A stretch of DNA of 64,000 nt from Azospirillum sp. RU38E (lineage in GTDB: Bacteria; Pseudomonadota; Alphaproteobacteria; Azospirillales; Azospirillaceae): NCBI RefSeq assembly GCF_900188385.1, contig NZ_FZOI01000021.1, positions 1 through 64,000 of the forward strand. Direction: 5' to 3'. A program made the translations under genes and the position numbers. Below are positions 25,027 to 34,502 of the stretch, piece by piece (position 1 is the first letter of the stretch; each line of letters begins with the position of its first letter). The notes beneath the pieces are model-generated. The model was not told the DNA's origin, ran no database searches, and saw only the letters and a program-made list of their open reading frames with translations.

Positions 25027-26328
25027 CTACACCGTGAAGGTGGGATGTTTCCAGCGGATGGCAACCATGGCCCCACCCGATCTACCATTCGCATAGGTCA
25101 CCACAGCGCCGGAACGTTCCAGCAGTGTCTGTGCGATGAACAGGCCCAGCCCCATATTGCCCGCCGCCTCCCGCGCCGCAAGGGTGCGCCCGCTGACATA
25201 GGGTTCACCCAACCGGGGCAACAGGGCCGGCGGATAGCCCGGCCCGTCATCCTGCACCGTCAACGCCACGCCCGGTGCCGTCCAATCCACCGTCACCAGC
25301 ACGCGCGAGGCGGCGAACTGCATGGCGTTCTGCAGGATATTGGCCATGCCATGCACCATTTCCGGCACTGGCTGCACATTGGGGGTGCCATCCTCCGGCT
25401 CGTTCACATTGACGACTTCCAGGCTGATGCCGGGGCGGAAATAGGGGCTGGCCGTCGTCTCCAACAAGGCGGCGATGGGCACGAACGGTTCCGCCCCGCC
25501 CCGGTCACCTGGCCGGCGTGACAGTTCGGCCAGAATGTCGCGGCAGCGCGCCACCTGGCTTTGCAGCAGGGCCACATCTTCGGCAATCGGGCTGTCGGGT
25601 GGGGTGTCGCGCGCCAGTTCCTTGGCCACCACGGCGATGGTGCCCAGCGGGCTGCCCAGCTCATGCGCGGCCGCCGCCGCCAGGGCGCCGACGGCCGAGG
25701 CGCTCTGCGCCCTGGCCAGCGCCTCCTGGCTGGCATTCAGCGCCATGGACAGCCGCCGGGCGCCATCCGCCACCTTATAAAGATAGCCGGCAATGAAGCC
25801 GGCCGACATGGTCAGCGCCGTCCACACCCCGAAACGATAGACCGGCGGCAACCCCGCCTCCGTCTGGCCGGGCCAGGGCAGCGGCAGGGCGGTCAACGCC
25901 AGGGTGGTGAAGCAGAGCACGGCCAGGGCCACCAGCATGGTCACCGCCTCCCGCCCCAGGGTGCTGGCCGCCACGGTCAGCGGGGCCAGCATCATCACGG
26001 CGAACGGGTTGTCCAGCCCGCCGGTCAGATAGAGCAGCACGGCCAGTTGCACCATGTCATAGGCCAGATAGAAGGCCGCATCGCGGTCACCCAAAAAGGG
26101 CTGGTGGGCCAGGCGGCGGATGGCGAACAGGTTGATGATCACCGATACCGCCACCGCCGCCACCGCAAAGGGCAGGGGTAAAGGCAGGTGCAGGCCCAGT
26201 GTCACCGTGGCCAGGGTGATGGATTGGCCCAGCACCGCGATCCAGCGGATGGTCAGCAGGGTGCGGGCACTGACCCGCCCCTCATTGCCCGGCAGCTGCG
26301 GATGGCTATTCGGGGTTGCTTCACTCAT
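25027..26328 (-). CDS. regB: Redox sensor histidine kinase RegB/ActS
   Basis: A 433-residue kinase with about six transmembrane helices (residues 25-185), then kinase domains. Both redox features of RegB are visible: the quinone-binding GGLDNPF at 103-109, and Cys262 in the redox box VARCRDILAEL. The phosphorylated His222 is in AAHELGSPLGTIAVV. The ATPase boxes are MVHGMANILQNAMQFA, VQDDGPGYPP and GNMGLGLFIAQTLL. It is the first gene of the regB-regA unit. Confidence 0.93.
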   Translation of the reverse strand: MSEATPNSHPQLPGNEGRVSARTLLTIRWIAVLGQSITLATVTLGLHLPLPLPFAVAAVAVSVIINLFAIRRLAHQPFLGDRDAAFYLAYDMVQLAVLLYLTGGLDNPFAVMMLAPLTVAASTLGREAVTMLVALAVLCFTTLALTALPLPWPGQTEAGLPPVYRFGVWTALTMSAGFIAGYLYKVADGARRLSMALNASQEALARAQSASAVGALAAAAAHELGSPLGTIAVVAKELARDTPPDSPIAEDVALLQSQVARCRDILAELSRRPGDRGGAEPFVPIAALLETTASPYFRPGISLEVVNVNEPEDGTPNVQPVPEMVHGMANILQNAMQFAASRVLVTVDWTAPGVALTVQDDGPGYPPALLPRLGEPYVSGRTLAAREAAGNMGLGLFIAQTLLERSGAVVTYANGRSGGAMVAIRWKHPTFTV

Positions 26329-26420
26329 CCCTTTGTCCCACCATTATCAATCGCGGCCATCATTATGGCCATTTCCCTGACCAGATTAGGGGTGTTCCCG
26401 CTTCAGGACCATCAATCTTC

Positions 26421-27218
26421 ATGCCCAGCGACACAGACAGAGACAAAGGTCATCCGCCCCCCGCCCCGCCCGCCATCCGGGTGGAGGCACTGACAAAGAA
26501 ATTCGGCCCGGTCACCGCCCTGGACCAGATCAGCTTCACCGTGCCTGCCGGCCAGACGGTGGCATTGCTGGGCGGCAATGGGGCCGGCAAGACCACCACC
26601 ATTTCCATCCTGCTGGGCCTGTTGCTGCCCACATCGGGCACGGTGGAGGTGCTGGGCCATGACATGGCCAGCCAGCGTTACCGCGTGCTGCCGCGGATGA
26701 ATTTCTCCAGCCCCTATGTCGATCTGCCCCACCGGCTGACGGTGACAGAGAACCTGACCGTCTATGGCCATCTCTATGGGTTGACGGGGTTGAAGGCGCG
26801 CATCGCCCGGCTGGCCGAGGAACTGGATCTCTCCCGCTTTCTGGACCGGCCATCCGGCAATCTGTCGGCCGGGCAGAAAACGCGGGTGGCCCTGGCCAAG
26901 GCCCTGATGAACGAGCCGGAATTGCTGCTGCTGGACGAGCCGACGGCCAGCCTGGACCCGGATACGGCCGACTGGATCAGAACCTATCTGGAGCGCTATC
27001 GCGCCCGCACCGGCGCCACCATCCTGCTGGCCAGCCATAACATGGCGGAGGTGGAGCGGCTGTGTGATGGCGTGCTGATGATGAAGGGCGGCCAGATCGT
27101 CGATCGCGGATCGCCGGCCGACCTGCTGGCCCGCTATGGCCGCGCCACGATGGAAGATGTGTTCCTGGACATTGCCCGCGACCGGCGCAGCGGTGACCGG
27201 ATGGCAGAGGGGCGGTGA
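26421..27218 (+). CDS. ABC transporter ATP-binding protein
   Basis: A 265-residue ABC-2-type ATPase: Walker A GGNGAGKTTT, signature LSAGQKTRVALAK, Walker B LLLLDEPTASLD, and the H-loop LLASHNMAEV. The Q-loop region reads MNFSSPYVDLP. No permease gene follows; the next gene is on the other strand and ends at the very next base. The usual ABC-2 partner must be elsewhere or lost. Start at 26421 (MPSDTDRDKG) is chosen over a longer frame overlapping the regB promoter region. Confidence 0.85.
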   Translation: MPSDTDRDKGHPPPAPPAIRVEALTKKFGPVTALDQISFTVPAGQTVALLGGNGAGKTTTISILLGLLLPTSGTVEVLGHDMASQRYRVLPRMNFSSPYVDLPHRLTVTENLTVYGHLYGLTGLKARIARLAEELDLSRFLDRPSGNLSAGQKTRVALAKALMNEPELLLLDEPTASLDPDTADWIRTYLERYRARTGATILLASHNMAEVERLCDGVLMMKGGQIVDRGSPADLLARYGRATMEDVFLDIARDRRSGDRMAEGR

Positions 27219-27749
27219 TCACCGCCCTTCCGGCACCCCGCAGGCGGCGTTGATGGCCTGATAGGCGGCGGTGGCGCCGGCCAGGCTGAACGTGTCGGTG
27301 ATGCGGCTGCCGCGCGCGCTGGTGCCGCGCGCCGTCATCAGCGTACCGTTGCGCAACGCCTGGGTGATGCTGCGGTCCAGCGCTGCATCGCGGGCCCAGG
27401 CGCCTTCCCCCTCTACAAACAATTTGTAGCTTTTGCCGGCGATCTGCAGCAGCGCCTCGCTGCGATCCTCAAACGGATATCCGGCGATGTAATTCACCAC
27501 ATCCAGGCTGTTTTCCGCCGGCCGATGGATGATCAGCAGGAAGACGTCGCCGCGCTTGGTGAAATCCCCCTCCTGCCGCTTGGGCCGGCTGACCATCCAG
27601 CAGACGGGGCCGGCGGCTTCATGCAGCATGAAGGCGTTCCAGTCACGGAAACTGCCCAGCAGGCGCGGTTCCGCCGCCTGGACGGTCCCCGCCGTCAGCA
27701 GGGCCAGGATGGACAGGGTGAGCCTTTTCTTCCAGCGTGCCGCGCGCAT
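27219..27749 (-). CDS. Invasion-associated locus B (IalB) family protein
   Basis: A 176-residue exported protein with an N-terminal signal (RWKKRLTLSILALLTAGTVQA-AE). The mature part, FRDWNAFMLHEAAGPVCWMVSRPK...VFLLIIHRP, matches the IalB family, common in alphaproteobacteria and named after a Bartonella invasion factor. In free-living bacteria it is an uncharacterised envelope protein. It ends tail-to-tail, base to base, with the ABC ATPase gene. Confidence 0.8.
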   Translation of the reverse strand: MRAARWKKRLTLSILALLTAGTVQAAEPRLLGSFRDWNAFMLHEAAGPVCWMVSRPKRQEGDFTKRGDVFLLIIHRPAENSLDVVNYIAGYPFEDRSEALLQIAGKSYKLFVEGEGAWARDAALDRSITQALRNGTLMTARGTSARGSRITDTFSLAGATAAYQAINAACGVPEGR

Positions 27750-27844
27750 CGGACCTTTCTGCCTGGGTGACGGATCGGGAAGTCATTTCGGTGTAACGGA
27801 AATCAGCGGCCAAACGAAGGCAGAAAAATAAATGTGTGTGTCGG

Positions 27845-27873
27845 TGATCCAACGAATAGGTCCACCCGTATCA
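27845..27873 (+). promoter_or_regulatory. Putative RpoE (ECF11)-type autoregulated promoter
   Basis: TGATCC at 27845-27850, an 18-bp spacer, then TATCA at 27869-27873. In Rhodobacter, ChrR-controlled RpoE recognises TGATCC with a TAAGA-like -10. Its place upstream of this sigma gene fits autoregulation. The -10 match is only partial. Confidence 0.5.
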
Positions 27874-27962
27874 GCATTGTGATGAAACAAAGCGGCCATT
27901 ATAGTCCGTGGCCACGCGGACCGCTGGACCGGGACACCGACAAGGTTGTTCCGCGTCGGCGC

Positions 27963-28562
27963 ATGGACAGGATGACCGCCCCCGACATGGCCCAAAGCGC
28001 AGAAATTGACCGGACCAACGGCCTTTTGCTGCGCGTGGCGCGGGAACATGACCGACAGGCCTTTGTCGAACTGTTTCATCATTTCGCCCCCCGGCTGAAA
28101 TCCTTCCTGTTAAAGGGCGGGGCGGATGCCGGGATGGCGGAAGAGATTGTCCAGGATGTCATGGTGACGGTCTGGCGCCGGGCCGGCAGTTTCGACCCCG
28201 CGCTTTCCGCCGCCGGCACCTGGATTTTCACCATCGCCCGCAACCGCCGCATCGACCGGCTGCGCCAGGAAAGGCGGCCGGAGATTGATCCGGACGATCC
28301 GGCCCTGGTGCCGGCCCCGGTGAATGCGGCGGATGAAGGGATGATGATCGAGGAACAGTCGGTCAGGCTGCACCGGGCAATCCGGGAACTGCCGGCCGAA
28401 CAGGCGGAATTATTGAAGATGGCCTATTTCCAGGATAAGGCGCACAGCGCCATTGCGCAGGAAAGCAACCTGCCGCTGGGGACGGTGAAGTCCCGGCTGC
28501 GGCTGGCGCTGGCCCGCCTGCGCAAGGCGCTGGACCCGGCGGATCTGGGCGGAGGTGCATGA
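27963..28562 (+). CDS. rpoE: ECF RNA polymerase sigma factor, RpoE (ECF11) type
   Basis: A 199-residue group IV sigma factor. Region 2 shows AFVELFHHFAPRLKSFLLKGG and AEEIVQDVMVTVWRRAGSFDP...TWIFTIARNRRIDRLRQ. Region 4 shows LLKMAYFQDKAHSAIAQESNLPLGTVKSRLRLALARLR. Pairing with a ChrR anti-sigma factor places it in the ECF11 group, which responds to singlet oxygen in Rhodobacter. The start is uncertain: 27963, 27972 and further-upstream codons are all in frame, but the predicted promoter at 27845-27873 makes starts before about 27880 unlikely. Its stop overlaps the chrR start. Confidence 0.9.
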   Translation: MDRMTAPDMAQSAEIDRTNGLLLRVAREHDRQAFVELFHHFAPRLKSFLLKGGADAGMAEEIVQDVMVTVWRRAGSFDPALSAAGTWIFTIARNRRIDRLRQERRPEIDPDDPALVPAPVNAADEGMMIEEQSVRLHRAIRELPAEQAELLKMAYFQDKAHSAIAQESNLPLGTVKSRLRLALARLRKALDPADLGGGA

Positions 28563-29263
28563 TGGAACCGTTGGATCATTTCCAGGCCGCCGCGATGGCC
28601 CCTTCCCACCACCCGACAGAGGATCTGCTGCTGGCCTATGCTGCCGGCGGGCTGGATGAGGCCATGTCGCTGGTGGTGGCCACCCATCTGGCGCTCTGTC
28701 CCCACTGCCGGGCAGAGGTGACGCGGCTGGAAGCGGTGGGCGGCGCCCTGATCGACGATCTGGCCCCGGCAGCCCTGGGGGCCGGCACCCTGGATGCTGT
28801 GCTGGCCCGGCTGGATGAACCGAATATCGACCCGATTCCCCTGCCCGTGGTGCGGCGTCGCCCGGCCGGGCCGGCCCCGGTGCTGCCCGAACCGCTGCGA
28901 TCCTATATTGGCGGCGATATTGACCGCATCGGCTGGTCGCGCACCATTCCCGGCCTGGAGGAGGCGGATATCGTCTGTGGTGACCGTCGCCGCAGCCGGG
29001 TGCGGATGATGCGCATCCGCGGCGGCATGGGAATGCCGCGCCATACCCACCATGGCAATGAACTGACCCTGGTGCTGGCTGGCGGTTTTGCCGATGAAAC
29101 GGGGCATTTCCTGCGCGGCGATCTGGCCGTCACCGACCCCAGTATCGATCATCGCCCGGTGGCCGATGATGATGGCGACTGTATCTGTCTGGCGGTGACA
29201 GATGCGCCGCTGCGCCTGACCGGGCGGTTCCTGCGGCTGCTGAACCCGTTTCTGCGCCTGTGA
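28559..29263 (+). CDS. chrR: ChrR-type zinc anti-sigma factor
   Basis: A 234-residue two-domain anti-sigma factor. The N-terminal ASD carries the zinc motif H-x3-C-x2-C (HLALCPHC, about residues 41-48) with an upstream His (HHPTEDLL). The C-terminal cupin-like domain has PRHTHHGNELTLVLAGGF and FLRGDLAVTDPSIDHRP, the second metal site. In Rhodobacter, ChrR releases RpoE on singlet oxygen. The start overlaps the sigma stop, with two adjacent ATGs at 28559 and 28562, which suggests translational coupling. Confidence 0.92.
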   Translation: MMEPLDHFQAAAMAPSHHPTEDLLLAYAAGGLDEAMSLVVATHLALCPHCRAEVTRLEAVGGALIDDLAPAALGAGTLDAVLARLDEPNIDPIPLPVVRRRPAGPAPVLPEPLRSYIGGDIDRIGWSRTIPGLEEADIVCGDRRRSRVRMMRIRGGMGMPRHTHHGNELTLVLAGGFADETGHFLRGDLAVTDPSIDHRPVADDDGDCICLAVTDAPLRLTGRFLRLLNPFLRL

Positions 29264-29356
29264 TGGGGATCGCGGCACCGGCTGAAAATAAAGGTTAAAA
29301 GACCGGCCTTCTTGCCCCTATGGTGGGGCAATTTCATTCGTGCAGGGAATTGGCCG

Positions 29357-30400
29357 ATGGATCATCGCACGCTGGGCCGCACCGATCTGCGGGTACCGTC
29401 AATCTGCCTGGGCACCATGACCTGGGGCCGCCAGAACACAGAGGCCGAAGGCTTCGCCCAGATGGAACTGGCGCTGGATCACGGGCTGACCTTCTGGGAC
29501 ACGGCGGAAATGTATTCCGCCCCGCCGACGCCGGAAACCTATGGCCGGACGGAAGAAATCATCGGTAACTGGTTTGCCCGCACCGGTCGGCGCAAGGATG
29601 TGGTGCTGGCCAGCAAGGTGGTGGGCAATACCGATGGTGGCTTTCCCTATATACGGGGCGGCAAGGCGCGGGCTGACCGCGCCAATATCAATGCCGCCAT
29701 CGAGGCCAGCCTGAAACGGCTGCGCACCGATTATCTGGACCTGTACCAGCTGCATTGGCCCGACCGGAAGGCCGACCGGTTCGGCCGCATCGTCGAACAT
29801 CCGGCCGCCGAACCGGGCGAGGTGCCGATTGAGGAGACGCTGGCCGCCCTGTCCGATCTGGTGCGCCAGGGCAAGGTGCGCCATATCGGCCTGTCGAATG
29901 AGACGCCCTGGGGCGTGATGCGCTTCATCATGGCGGCTGAACGGCTGGGGCTGGAACGCGTCGTCTCCATCCAGAACCCGTACAGCCTGCTGAACCGCAG
30001 TTTCGAAGCGGGCCTCAGCGAAGTGGCCCTGCGCGAAGATGTGGGGCTGCTGGCCTATTCGCCGCTGGCCGGCGGCACGCTGACGGGCAAATATCTGAAT
30101 GGCGCTATCCCCGCCGGTTCCCGCCGCTCCATTGATGATCGCCGCTCCCGCTATGACAATCCGCGCGGGGAGGCGGCGACGCTGGCCTATCTGGACATTG
30201 CCCGCCGCCATGGGCTGGACCCGGCGCAGATGGCCATCGCCTTCACCCTGACCAAGCGGTTCGTCACCAGCAGCATCATCGGCGCCACCAGCATCGAACA
30301 GTTGCGTATCGCCATCGGGGCCGGCGACATCACCCTGTCGGCGGAACTGCTGGCGGAACTGGATCAGGTGCAGGCCGCCAACCCCAACCCCTGTCTGTAA
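29357..30400 (+). CDS. Aldo/keto reductase, Tas-like
   Basis: A 347-residue NADPH-dependent oxidoreductase of TIM-barrel AKR type. The catalytic tetrad can be placed: Asp and Tyr in FWDTAEMYSAP, Lys in VLASKVVG and His in YQLHWP. The spacing and the PETYGRTEEIIGNWFARTGRRKD segment match E. coli Tas. The start at 29357 has AGGGAA upstream; an earlier start would add 15 residues. Natural substrate unknown. thpR follows 23 bp later. Confidence 0.88.
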   Translation: MDHRTLGRTDLRVPSICLGTMTWGRQNTEAEGFAQMELALDHGLTFWDTAEMYSAPPTPETYGRTEEIIGNWFARTGRRKDVVLASKVVGNTDGGFPYIRGGKARADRANINAAIEASLKRLRTDYLDLYQLHWPDRKADRFGRIVEHPAAEPGEVPIEETLAALSDLVRQGKVRHIGLSNETPWGVMRFIMAAERLGLERVVSIQNPYSLLNRSFEAGLSEVALREDVGLLAYSPLAGGTLTGKYLNGAIPAGSRRSIDDRRSRYDNPRGEAATLAYLDIARRHGLDPAQMAIAFTLTKRFVTSSIIGATSIEQLRIAIGAGDITLSAELLAELDQVQAANPNPCL

Positions 30401-30423
30401 TCGTCCGGGCTGGGGGCATTCAC

Positions 30424-30972
30424 ATGCTGCGCCTGTTTGTCGGCATTGCGATGCCGGAAGTCATTTGCGACGGGCTGGCCCGGCGGGCCGCCGGCCTGCC
30501 CGGTGCGCGCTGGGTGGCACCGGAAAACTACCATCTCACCCTGCGCTATATTGGGGAGGTGGATGAAGGCACGGCGCAGGATGTGGATGCGGCCCTTGAT
30601 CTGGTGGTGGCCCCGGAATTTACGCTGACACTGGATGGTGTCGGCAGTTTCGGCCAGGGCCACCGCCAGCACGCCCTTTGGGCGGGGGTGGCCCCTTCCG
30701 ACCCGCTGCTGCACCTGCAGGCCAAGGTGGAATCCGCCCTGGTCCGCGCCGGGCTGCCGCCGGAGGAGCGCAAATTCAGCCCCCATGTCACCCTGGCCTA
30801 TCTGAAGGAAACTCCGGCCACCCGGCTGGGGCTCTATATGGAAACCCATGGGCTGCTGCGGGAAGGGCCGTTCCCGGTGGACCGTTTCACCCTGTATGAA
30901 AGTGTGCGGGGTTCATCGGGGGTGACATATCACCCGTTGCAGGATTACCCGCTGGGCGGCTGGCGGCCTTAA
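30424..30972 (+). CDS. thpR: RNA 2',3'-cyclic phosphodiesterase
   Basis: A 182-residue member of the 2H phosphoesterase family (LigT/ThpR). It opens 2',3'-cyclic phosphates on RNA ends. The two catalytic H-x-T motifs are HLT at 37-39 ([10 protein letters not shown]) and HVT at 121-123 (SPHVTLAYL). The N-terminal [11 protein letters not shown] and [13 protein letters not shown]-like end ([18 protein letters not shown]) also fit. Likely co-transcribed with the Tas-like gene. Confidence 0.92.
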   Translation: MLRLFVGIAMPEVICDGLARRAAGLPGARWVAPENYHLTLRYIGEVDEGTAQDVDAALDLVVAPEFTLTLDGVGSFGQGHRQHALWAGVAPSDPLLHLQAKVESALVRAGLPPEERKFSPHVTLAYLKETPATRLGLYMETHGLLREGPFPVDRFTLYESVRGSSGVTYHPLQDYPLGGWRP

Positions 30973-30980
30973 CGCTGTTT

Positions 30981-31463
30981 TCACCCCACACCAGGGCGTG
31001 GCAAGGGCAGGTTGGTGGAATGTTTCACCACATCCAGCACGAAGCTGGATTTCACCTCCTTCACCCCCTTGATCGACAGCAGCTTGCGCATGGAGAGATC
31101 GGCGAACGCGTCCAGATCCTCCACCACCACCTGCAGCAGATAATCCATCGTCCCCGTCATCACGAAGCAGGACACCACCTCCGGCAGCAGCAGGATGCCG
31201 CGCCGGAAATCGGCGTCCCCTTCGGCATTCTGGTCGATCTTCACCTCGACAAAGGCCACCACCCCCATGCCCAGCTTCCGCCGGTCCAGGATGGCGGTAT
31301 AGCCCTGGATGAAGCCTTTCTCCTCCAGATCGCGCACCCGGCGCAGGCAGGGGCTGGGGGACAGGCCCACCTGTTCGGCCAGATCGACATTGGAAAGCCG
31401 GCCATTGCGCTGCAACGCAGCAAGTATGCGGATATCTGCCGCGTCCAATCCGCTTTCCTTCAT
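30981..31463 (-). CDS. Lrp/AsnC family transcriptional regulator
   Basis: A 160-residue regulator: N-terminal winged HTH ([40 protein letters not shown]), a linker, then the RAM ligand domain ([34 protein letters not shown]). It is divergent from hpd, so it may control tyrosine catabolism in response to an aromatic or branched amino acid (inference). Starts at 31493 (TTG), 31475 and 31463 are in frame; the last fits the family N-terminus. Confidence 0.9.
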   Translation of the reverse strand: MKESGLDAADIRILAALQRNGRLSNVDLAEQVGLSPSPCLRRVRDLEEKGFIQGYTAILDRRKLGMGVVAFVEVKIDQNAEGDADFRRGILLLPEVVSCFVMTGTMDYLLQVVVEDLDAFADLSMRKLLSIKGVKEVKSSFVLDVVKHSTNLPLPRPGVG

Positions 31464-31604
31464 CTTCCGCCCCATTTGAAAGTTTTCGCGCAATTTGTCA
31501 CCGCAGAATGCGCCTTTCCGCCCGCACTTCGCAAGGACATGCCCCGCGACTTATCGTATCATCTGAAACAATTCCAGGAGCGAACCAGAGAACGGGAGGC
31601 GGCG

Positions 31605-32723
31605 ATGGTGGATGGCGGCATGAATGCGCGGGTGGAGAACGGCAAGCTGGTGGGTAACCTGTGGGACAACCCCATGGGCACCGACGGGTTTGAGTTTGTT
31701 GAATATACCGCCCCCGATGTGGCGGCGCTGGAAGCGCTGTTCGTTACGCTGGGCTTCACCAAGGTGGCCACCCACCGGTCCAAGAAGGTCAGCCTGTTCC
31801 GCCAGGGCGATATCAATTTCATCGTCAATGGGGAGCCGGAAAGCCTGGCCCAGCAATTTGCCCGTGCCCATGGGCCCAGCGCCTGCGCCATGGCCTTCCG
31901 GGTCAAGGATGCCGCCTTCGCCCATCGCCGCGCCCTGGAACTGGGCGCGCGGGAGGTGAAGGGCGCCATCGGCCCGATGGAGCTGAACATCCCCGCCATT
32001 GAAGGCATCGGCGGCAGCCTGATCTATCTGGTGGACCGGTATCAAAGCCCGGCATCAATCTATGATATCGACTTCGTGCCGGTAGAGGGGGCCGAACAGC
32101 ACCCCACCGGCTGTGGCCTGACGCTGGTGGACCACCTGACCCACAATGTCCATCGCGGCCGCATGGACCATTGGTTCGATTTCTACAACAAGCTCTTCAA
32201 TTTCCAGCAGATCCGCTATTTCGACATTGAAGGCAAGCTGACCGGCCTGAAAAGCCGGGCGCTGACCGCACCCTGCGGCAAGATCCGCATCCCGATCAAC
32301 GAAAGTGCCGGCGTGGAAGGCCGCGTCGACCAGATCGAGGAATATCTGCGCGAGTACAAGGGCGAAGGTATCCAGCATATCGCGCTGGCCACCGACGATA
32401 TCATCAAGACCTATGATGCGCTGAAGGCGAACGGCATCACGTTCATGACCCCGCCGCCGGCCGCCTATTACGACATGCTGGCAGAACGACTGCCCGGCCA
32501 TGGCCAGCCGACGGAAGAATTGCGCCAGCGCGGCATTCTGCTGGATGGCGCACCGGGGGGTGGGCTGCTGCTGCAGATCTTCACCGCCACGGTGATCGGC
32601 CCGATCTTCTTTGAGATCATCCAGCGCAAGGGCGATGACGGCTTCGGCGAAGGCAATTTCCGCGCCCTGTTCGAAAGCATCGAACGTGACCAGCTGGAAC
32701 GCGGTGTGCTGAAGGCGGATTGA
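31605..32723 (+). CDS. hpd: 4-hydroxyphenylpyruvate dioxygenase
   Basis: A 372-residue Fe(II) enzyme converting 4-hydroxyphenylpyruvate to homogentisate in tyrosine breakdown. It has two vicinal-oxygen-chelate domains. The iron ligands are the His in [10 protein letters not shown], the His in [11 protein letters not shown] and the Glu in [21 protein letters not shown]. The start is set by GGGAGG at 31594-31599, 5 nt before ATG 31605. A far longer open frame upstream runs antisense to the Lrp gene and is not used. No homogentisate dioxygenase gene is adjacent. Confidence 0.94.
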   Translation: MVDGGMNARVENGKLVGNLWDNPMGTDGFEFVEYTAPDVAALEALFVTLGFTKVATHRSKKVSLFRQGDINFIVNGEPESLAQQFARAHGPSACAMAFRVKDAAFAHRRALELGAREVKGAIGPMELNIPAIEGIGGSLIYLVDRYQSPASIYDIDFVPVEGAEQHPTGCGLTLVDHLTHNVHRGRMDHWFDFYNKLFNFQQIRYFDIEGKLTGLKSRALTAPCGKIRIPINESAGVEGRVDQIEEYLREYKGEGIQHIALATDDIIKTYDALKANGITFMTPPPAAYYDMLAERLPGHGQPTEELRQRGILLDGAPGGGLLLQIFTATVIGPIFFEIIQRKGDDGFGEGNFRALFESIERDQLERGVLKAD

Positions 32724-33182
32724 TCGGGCCTGTTTTAACCAGCCATCGCGGGAGAGGGTGATATCCCGTTGCGACCGCCACCGCGCGGCCCATGCCACGT
32801 AGCCAACCGATTGAGCGGCACGAAAGGTTGACCTTTAGGCGGGTTGGAGGCCGGCGACCGCCGGCCCGCCGCTTGGTAGCGGCGCAAGCCAAGGGCGCGG
32901 ATGCGCCCGCCCGGCACCTGAGGGAACGCAAAATCTCCCTTGATCGGTCACGATCAAGGGAGATTGGTATCAGGTGGTGCAAGACATTTGCGTGTCGCGG
33001 GGATGGCCCCGCGTGGGTGGGCGCGCATGATCTCACGTCCAGCTGTTCTTTCCCGCAACCTCTCCCCACCGCGCAAGCAACGATCTTTCCATCCGGCAAG
33101 CCCGCTTTTCACGCGCAGGGGCCGGTTCTGCCTTGCAATCAGGTGGGGTGACAGCGGCCGTTGCGCTTGATACGACACCATC
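32724..33182. other. 459-bp intergenic region before hisB
   Basis: Contains palindromic element C (32834-32970) and, just upstream, a decayed fragment of the same family (about 32768-32820, with GCGACCGCC and AGCCAA still visible). The remaining 200 bp before hisB show no gene. The hisB promoter should be here, but no clear -35/-10 was seen. Confidence 0.6.
32834..32970 (+). repeat. Modular palindromic element, copy C
   Basis: TTTAGGCGGGTTGG, then P1 GGCCGGC-GACC-GCCGGCC (32849-32866), P2 with a different loop (CCGCTTGGTAGCGG), joint AAGCCAAG, P3 GGGCGC-GGAT-GCGCCC, tail ACCTGAGGGAAC. A final perfect 15-bp hairpin follows (AATCTCCCTTGATCG / CGATCAAGGGAGATT, loop GTCA, 32932-32965). It closely resembles copy B at both flanks. 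Confidence 0.88.
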
Positions 33183-33815
33183 ATGTCGAACGCGACCGTC
33201 ACCCCCGCCAGCGCTCCGCGCCGTGCCGTTGTTGAACGCACGACGAAGGAGACCCGTATCCGCGTCGCCGTCAACCTGGACGGCACCGGACAGTACAAGG
33301 TTTCCACCGGCATTGGTTTTCTGGACCATATGCTGGAACAGCTCTCCCGCCATTCGCTGATGGATCTGGAGGTGGAGGCCGAGGGCGACCTGCATATCGA
33401 TTTCCACCACACCACCGAAGATAGCGGCATCGCCATCGGTGAGGCGGTGATGAAGGCGCTGGGCGACCGTAAAGGCATCCAGCGCTATGGCGACGCGCTG
33501 ATCCCGATGGATGAGACGCTGACCCGCGTGGCCATCGACCTGTCCAACCGGCCCTATCTGATCTGGAAGGTCAATTTCACCCGCGACAAGCTGGGGGACA
33601 TGGATACCGAACTGTTCAAGGAATGGTTCCAGGCCTTTGCCCAGGCGGCGGGTGCCACGCTGCATGTCGAAAACCTGTATGGTGAGAATAATCACCATAT
33701 TGTGGAGAGCTGCTACAAGGCGCTGGCGCGTGCCTTCCGTGCCGCGGTCGAGATTGACCCGCGCAAGGCCGACGCCGTTCCCTCCACCAAGGGCGTGCTG
33801 GGCGGGTCGCTGTAA
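33183..33815 (+). CDS. hisB: Imidazoleglycerol-phosphate dehydratase
   Basis: A 210-residue Mn-dependent enzyme of histidine synthesis (step 6). The metal-binding repeats are [14 protein letters not shown] and [16 protein letters not shown]; the [13 protein letters not shown] and [13 protein letters not shown] segments are family signatures. It is monofunctional, without the phosphatase domain of E. coli HisB, as in other alphaproteobacteria. It leads the hisB-hisH-GNAT-hisA-hisF-hisE-hinT cluster. Confidence 0.95.
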   Translation: MSNATVTPASAPRRAVVERTTKETRIRVAVNLDGTGQYKVSTGIGFLDHMLEQLSRHSLMDLEVEAEGDLHIDFHHTTEDSGIAIGEAVMKALGDRKGIQRYGDALIPMDETLTRVAIDLSNRPYLIWKVNFTRDKLGDMDTELFKEWFQAFAQAAGATLHVENLYGENNHHIVESCYKALARAFRAAVEIDPRKADAVPSTKGVLGGSL

Positions 33816-33851
33816 CCCCGTTCCCATGCCGGTTCGATGAAGGCGTACCCG

Positions 33852-34502
33852 ATGACCGAAACCGTCGCCCTGATCGACTATGGTTCCGGCAACCTGCGTT
33901 CCGCCGCCAAGGCGTTGGAACGTGCGGCGGCCGATGCCAGGCTGGATAGCCGTATCCTGGTTACCGCCGATCCCGCCAATGTGGGCAAGGCTGACCGGGT
34001 GGTGCTGCCCGGCGTGGGTGCCTTCGGCGATTGCCGCGCCGGGCTGGATGCGGTGCCGGGCATGGTGTCTGCCCTGTATGAGGCGGTGATCGTGCATGGC
34101 CGGCCCTTCCTGGGCATCTGTGTCGGGATGCAGTTGCTGGCCAAGCTGGGCCGCGAACATGGCGACCATGCCGGTCTGGGCTGGCTGGATGCGGAGGTGG
34201 GGCCGCTGGCCCCCAGCGATCCGGCGCTGAAAATCCCGCATATGGGCTGGAATGAACTGCACCTGCAGGCCCCCGCCCATCCGGTGCTGGCCGGACTGGC
34301 GGAGGGGACGCACGCCTATTTCGTGCATTCCTATGCCATGCGAGTGGCGGACCCGGCGCAGGTGCTGGCCACCTGTGATTATGGCGGGCCGTTCACCGCC
34401 ATTGTCGGGCGGGATAATATTGTCGGCACCCAGTTCCACCCGGAAAAAAGCCAGCAGGCCGGCCTGACCTTGATCGCCAATTTCCTGCGTTGGCGGCCAT
34501 GA
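33852..34502 (+). CDS. hisH: Imidazole glycerol phosphate synthase, glutamine amidotransferase subunit
   Basis: A 216-residue class I glutaminase that feeds ammonia to HisF. The catalytic Cys is in [12 protein letters not shown], and the His/Glu pair is in [13 protein letters not shown]. The N-terminus [13 protein letters not shown] is typical. An ATG at 33837 would add five residues, but 33852 follows AAGG at good spacing. Its stop overlaps the next gene's ATG (ATGA). Confidence 0.95.
   Translation: MTETVALIDYGSGNLRSAAKALERAAADARLDSRILVTADPANVGKADRVVLPGVGAFGDCRAGLDAVPGMVSALYEAVIVHGRPFLGICVGMQLLAKLGREHGDHAGLGWLDAEVGPLAPSDPALKIPHMGWNELHLQAPAHPVLAGLAEGTHAYFVHSYAMRVADPAQVLATCDYGGPFTAIVGRDNIVGTQFHPEKSQQAGLTLIANFLRWRP

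Noticed and set aside
31020-31604. N-terminal extension of hpd by about 195 codons
   Set aside because: It runs antisense to the Lrp gene and lacks dioxygenase sequence; a strong ribosome binding site sets the start at 31605.
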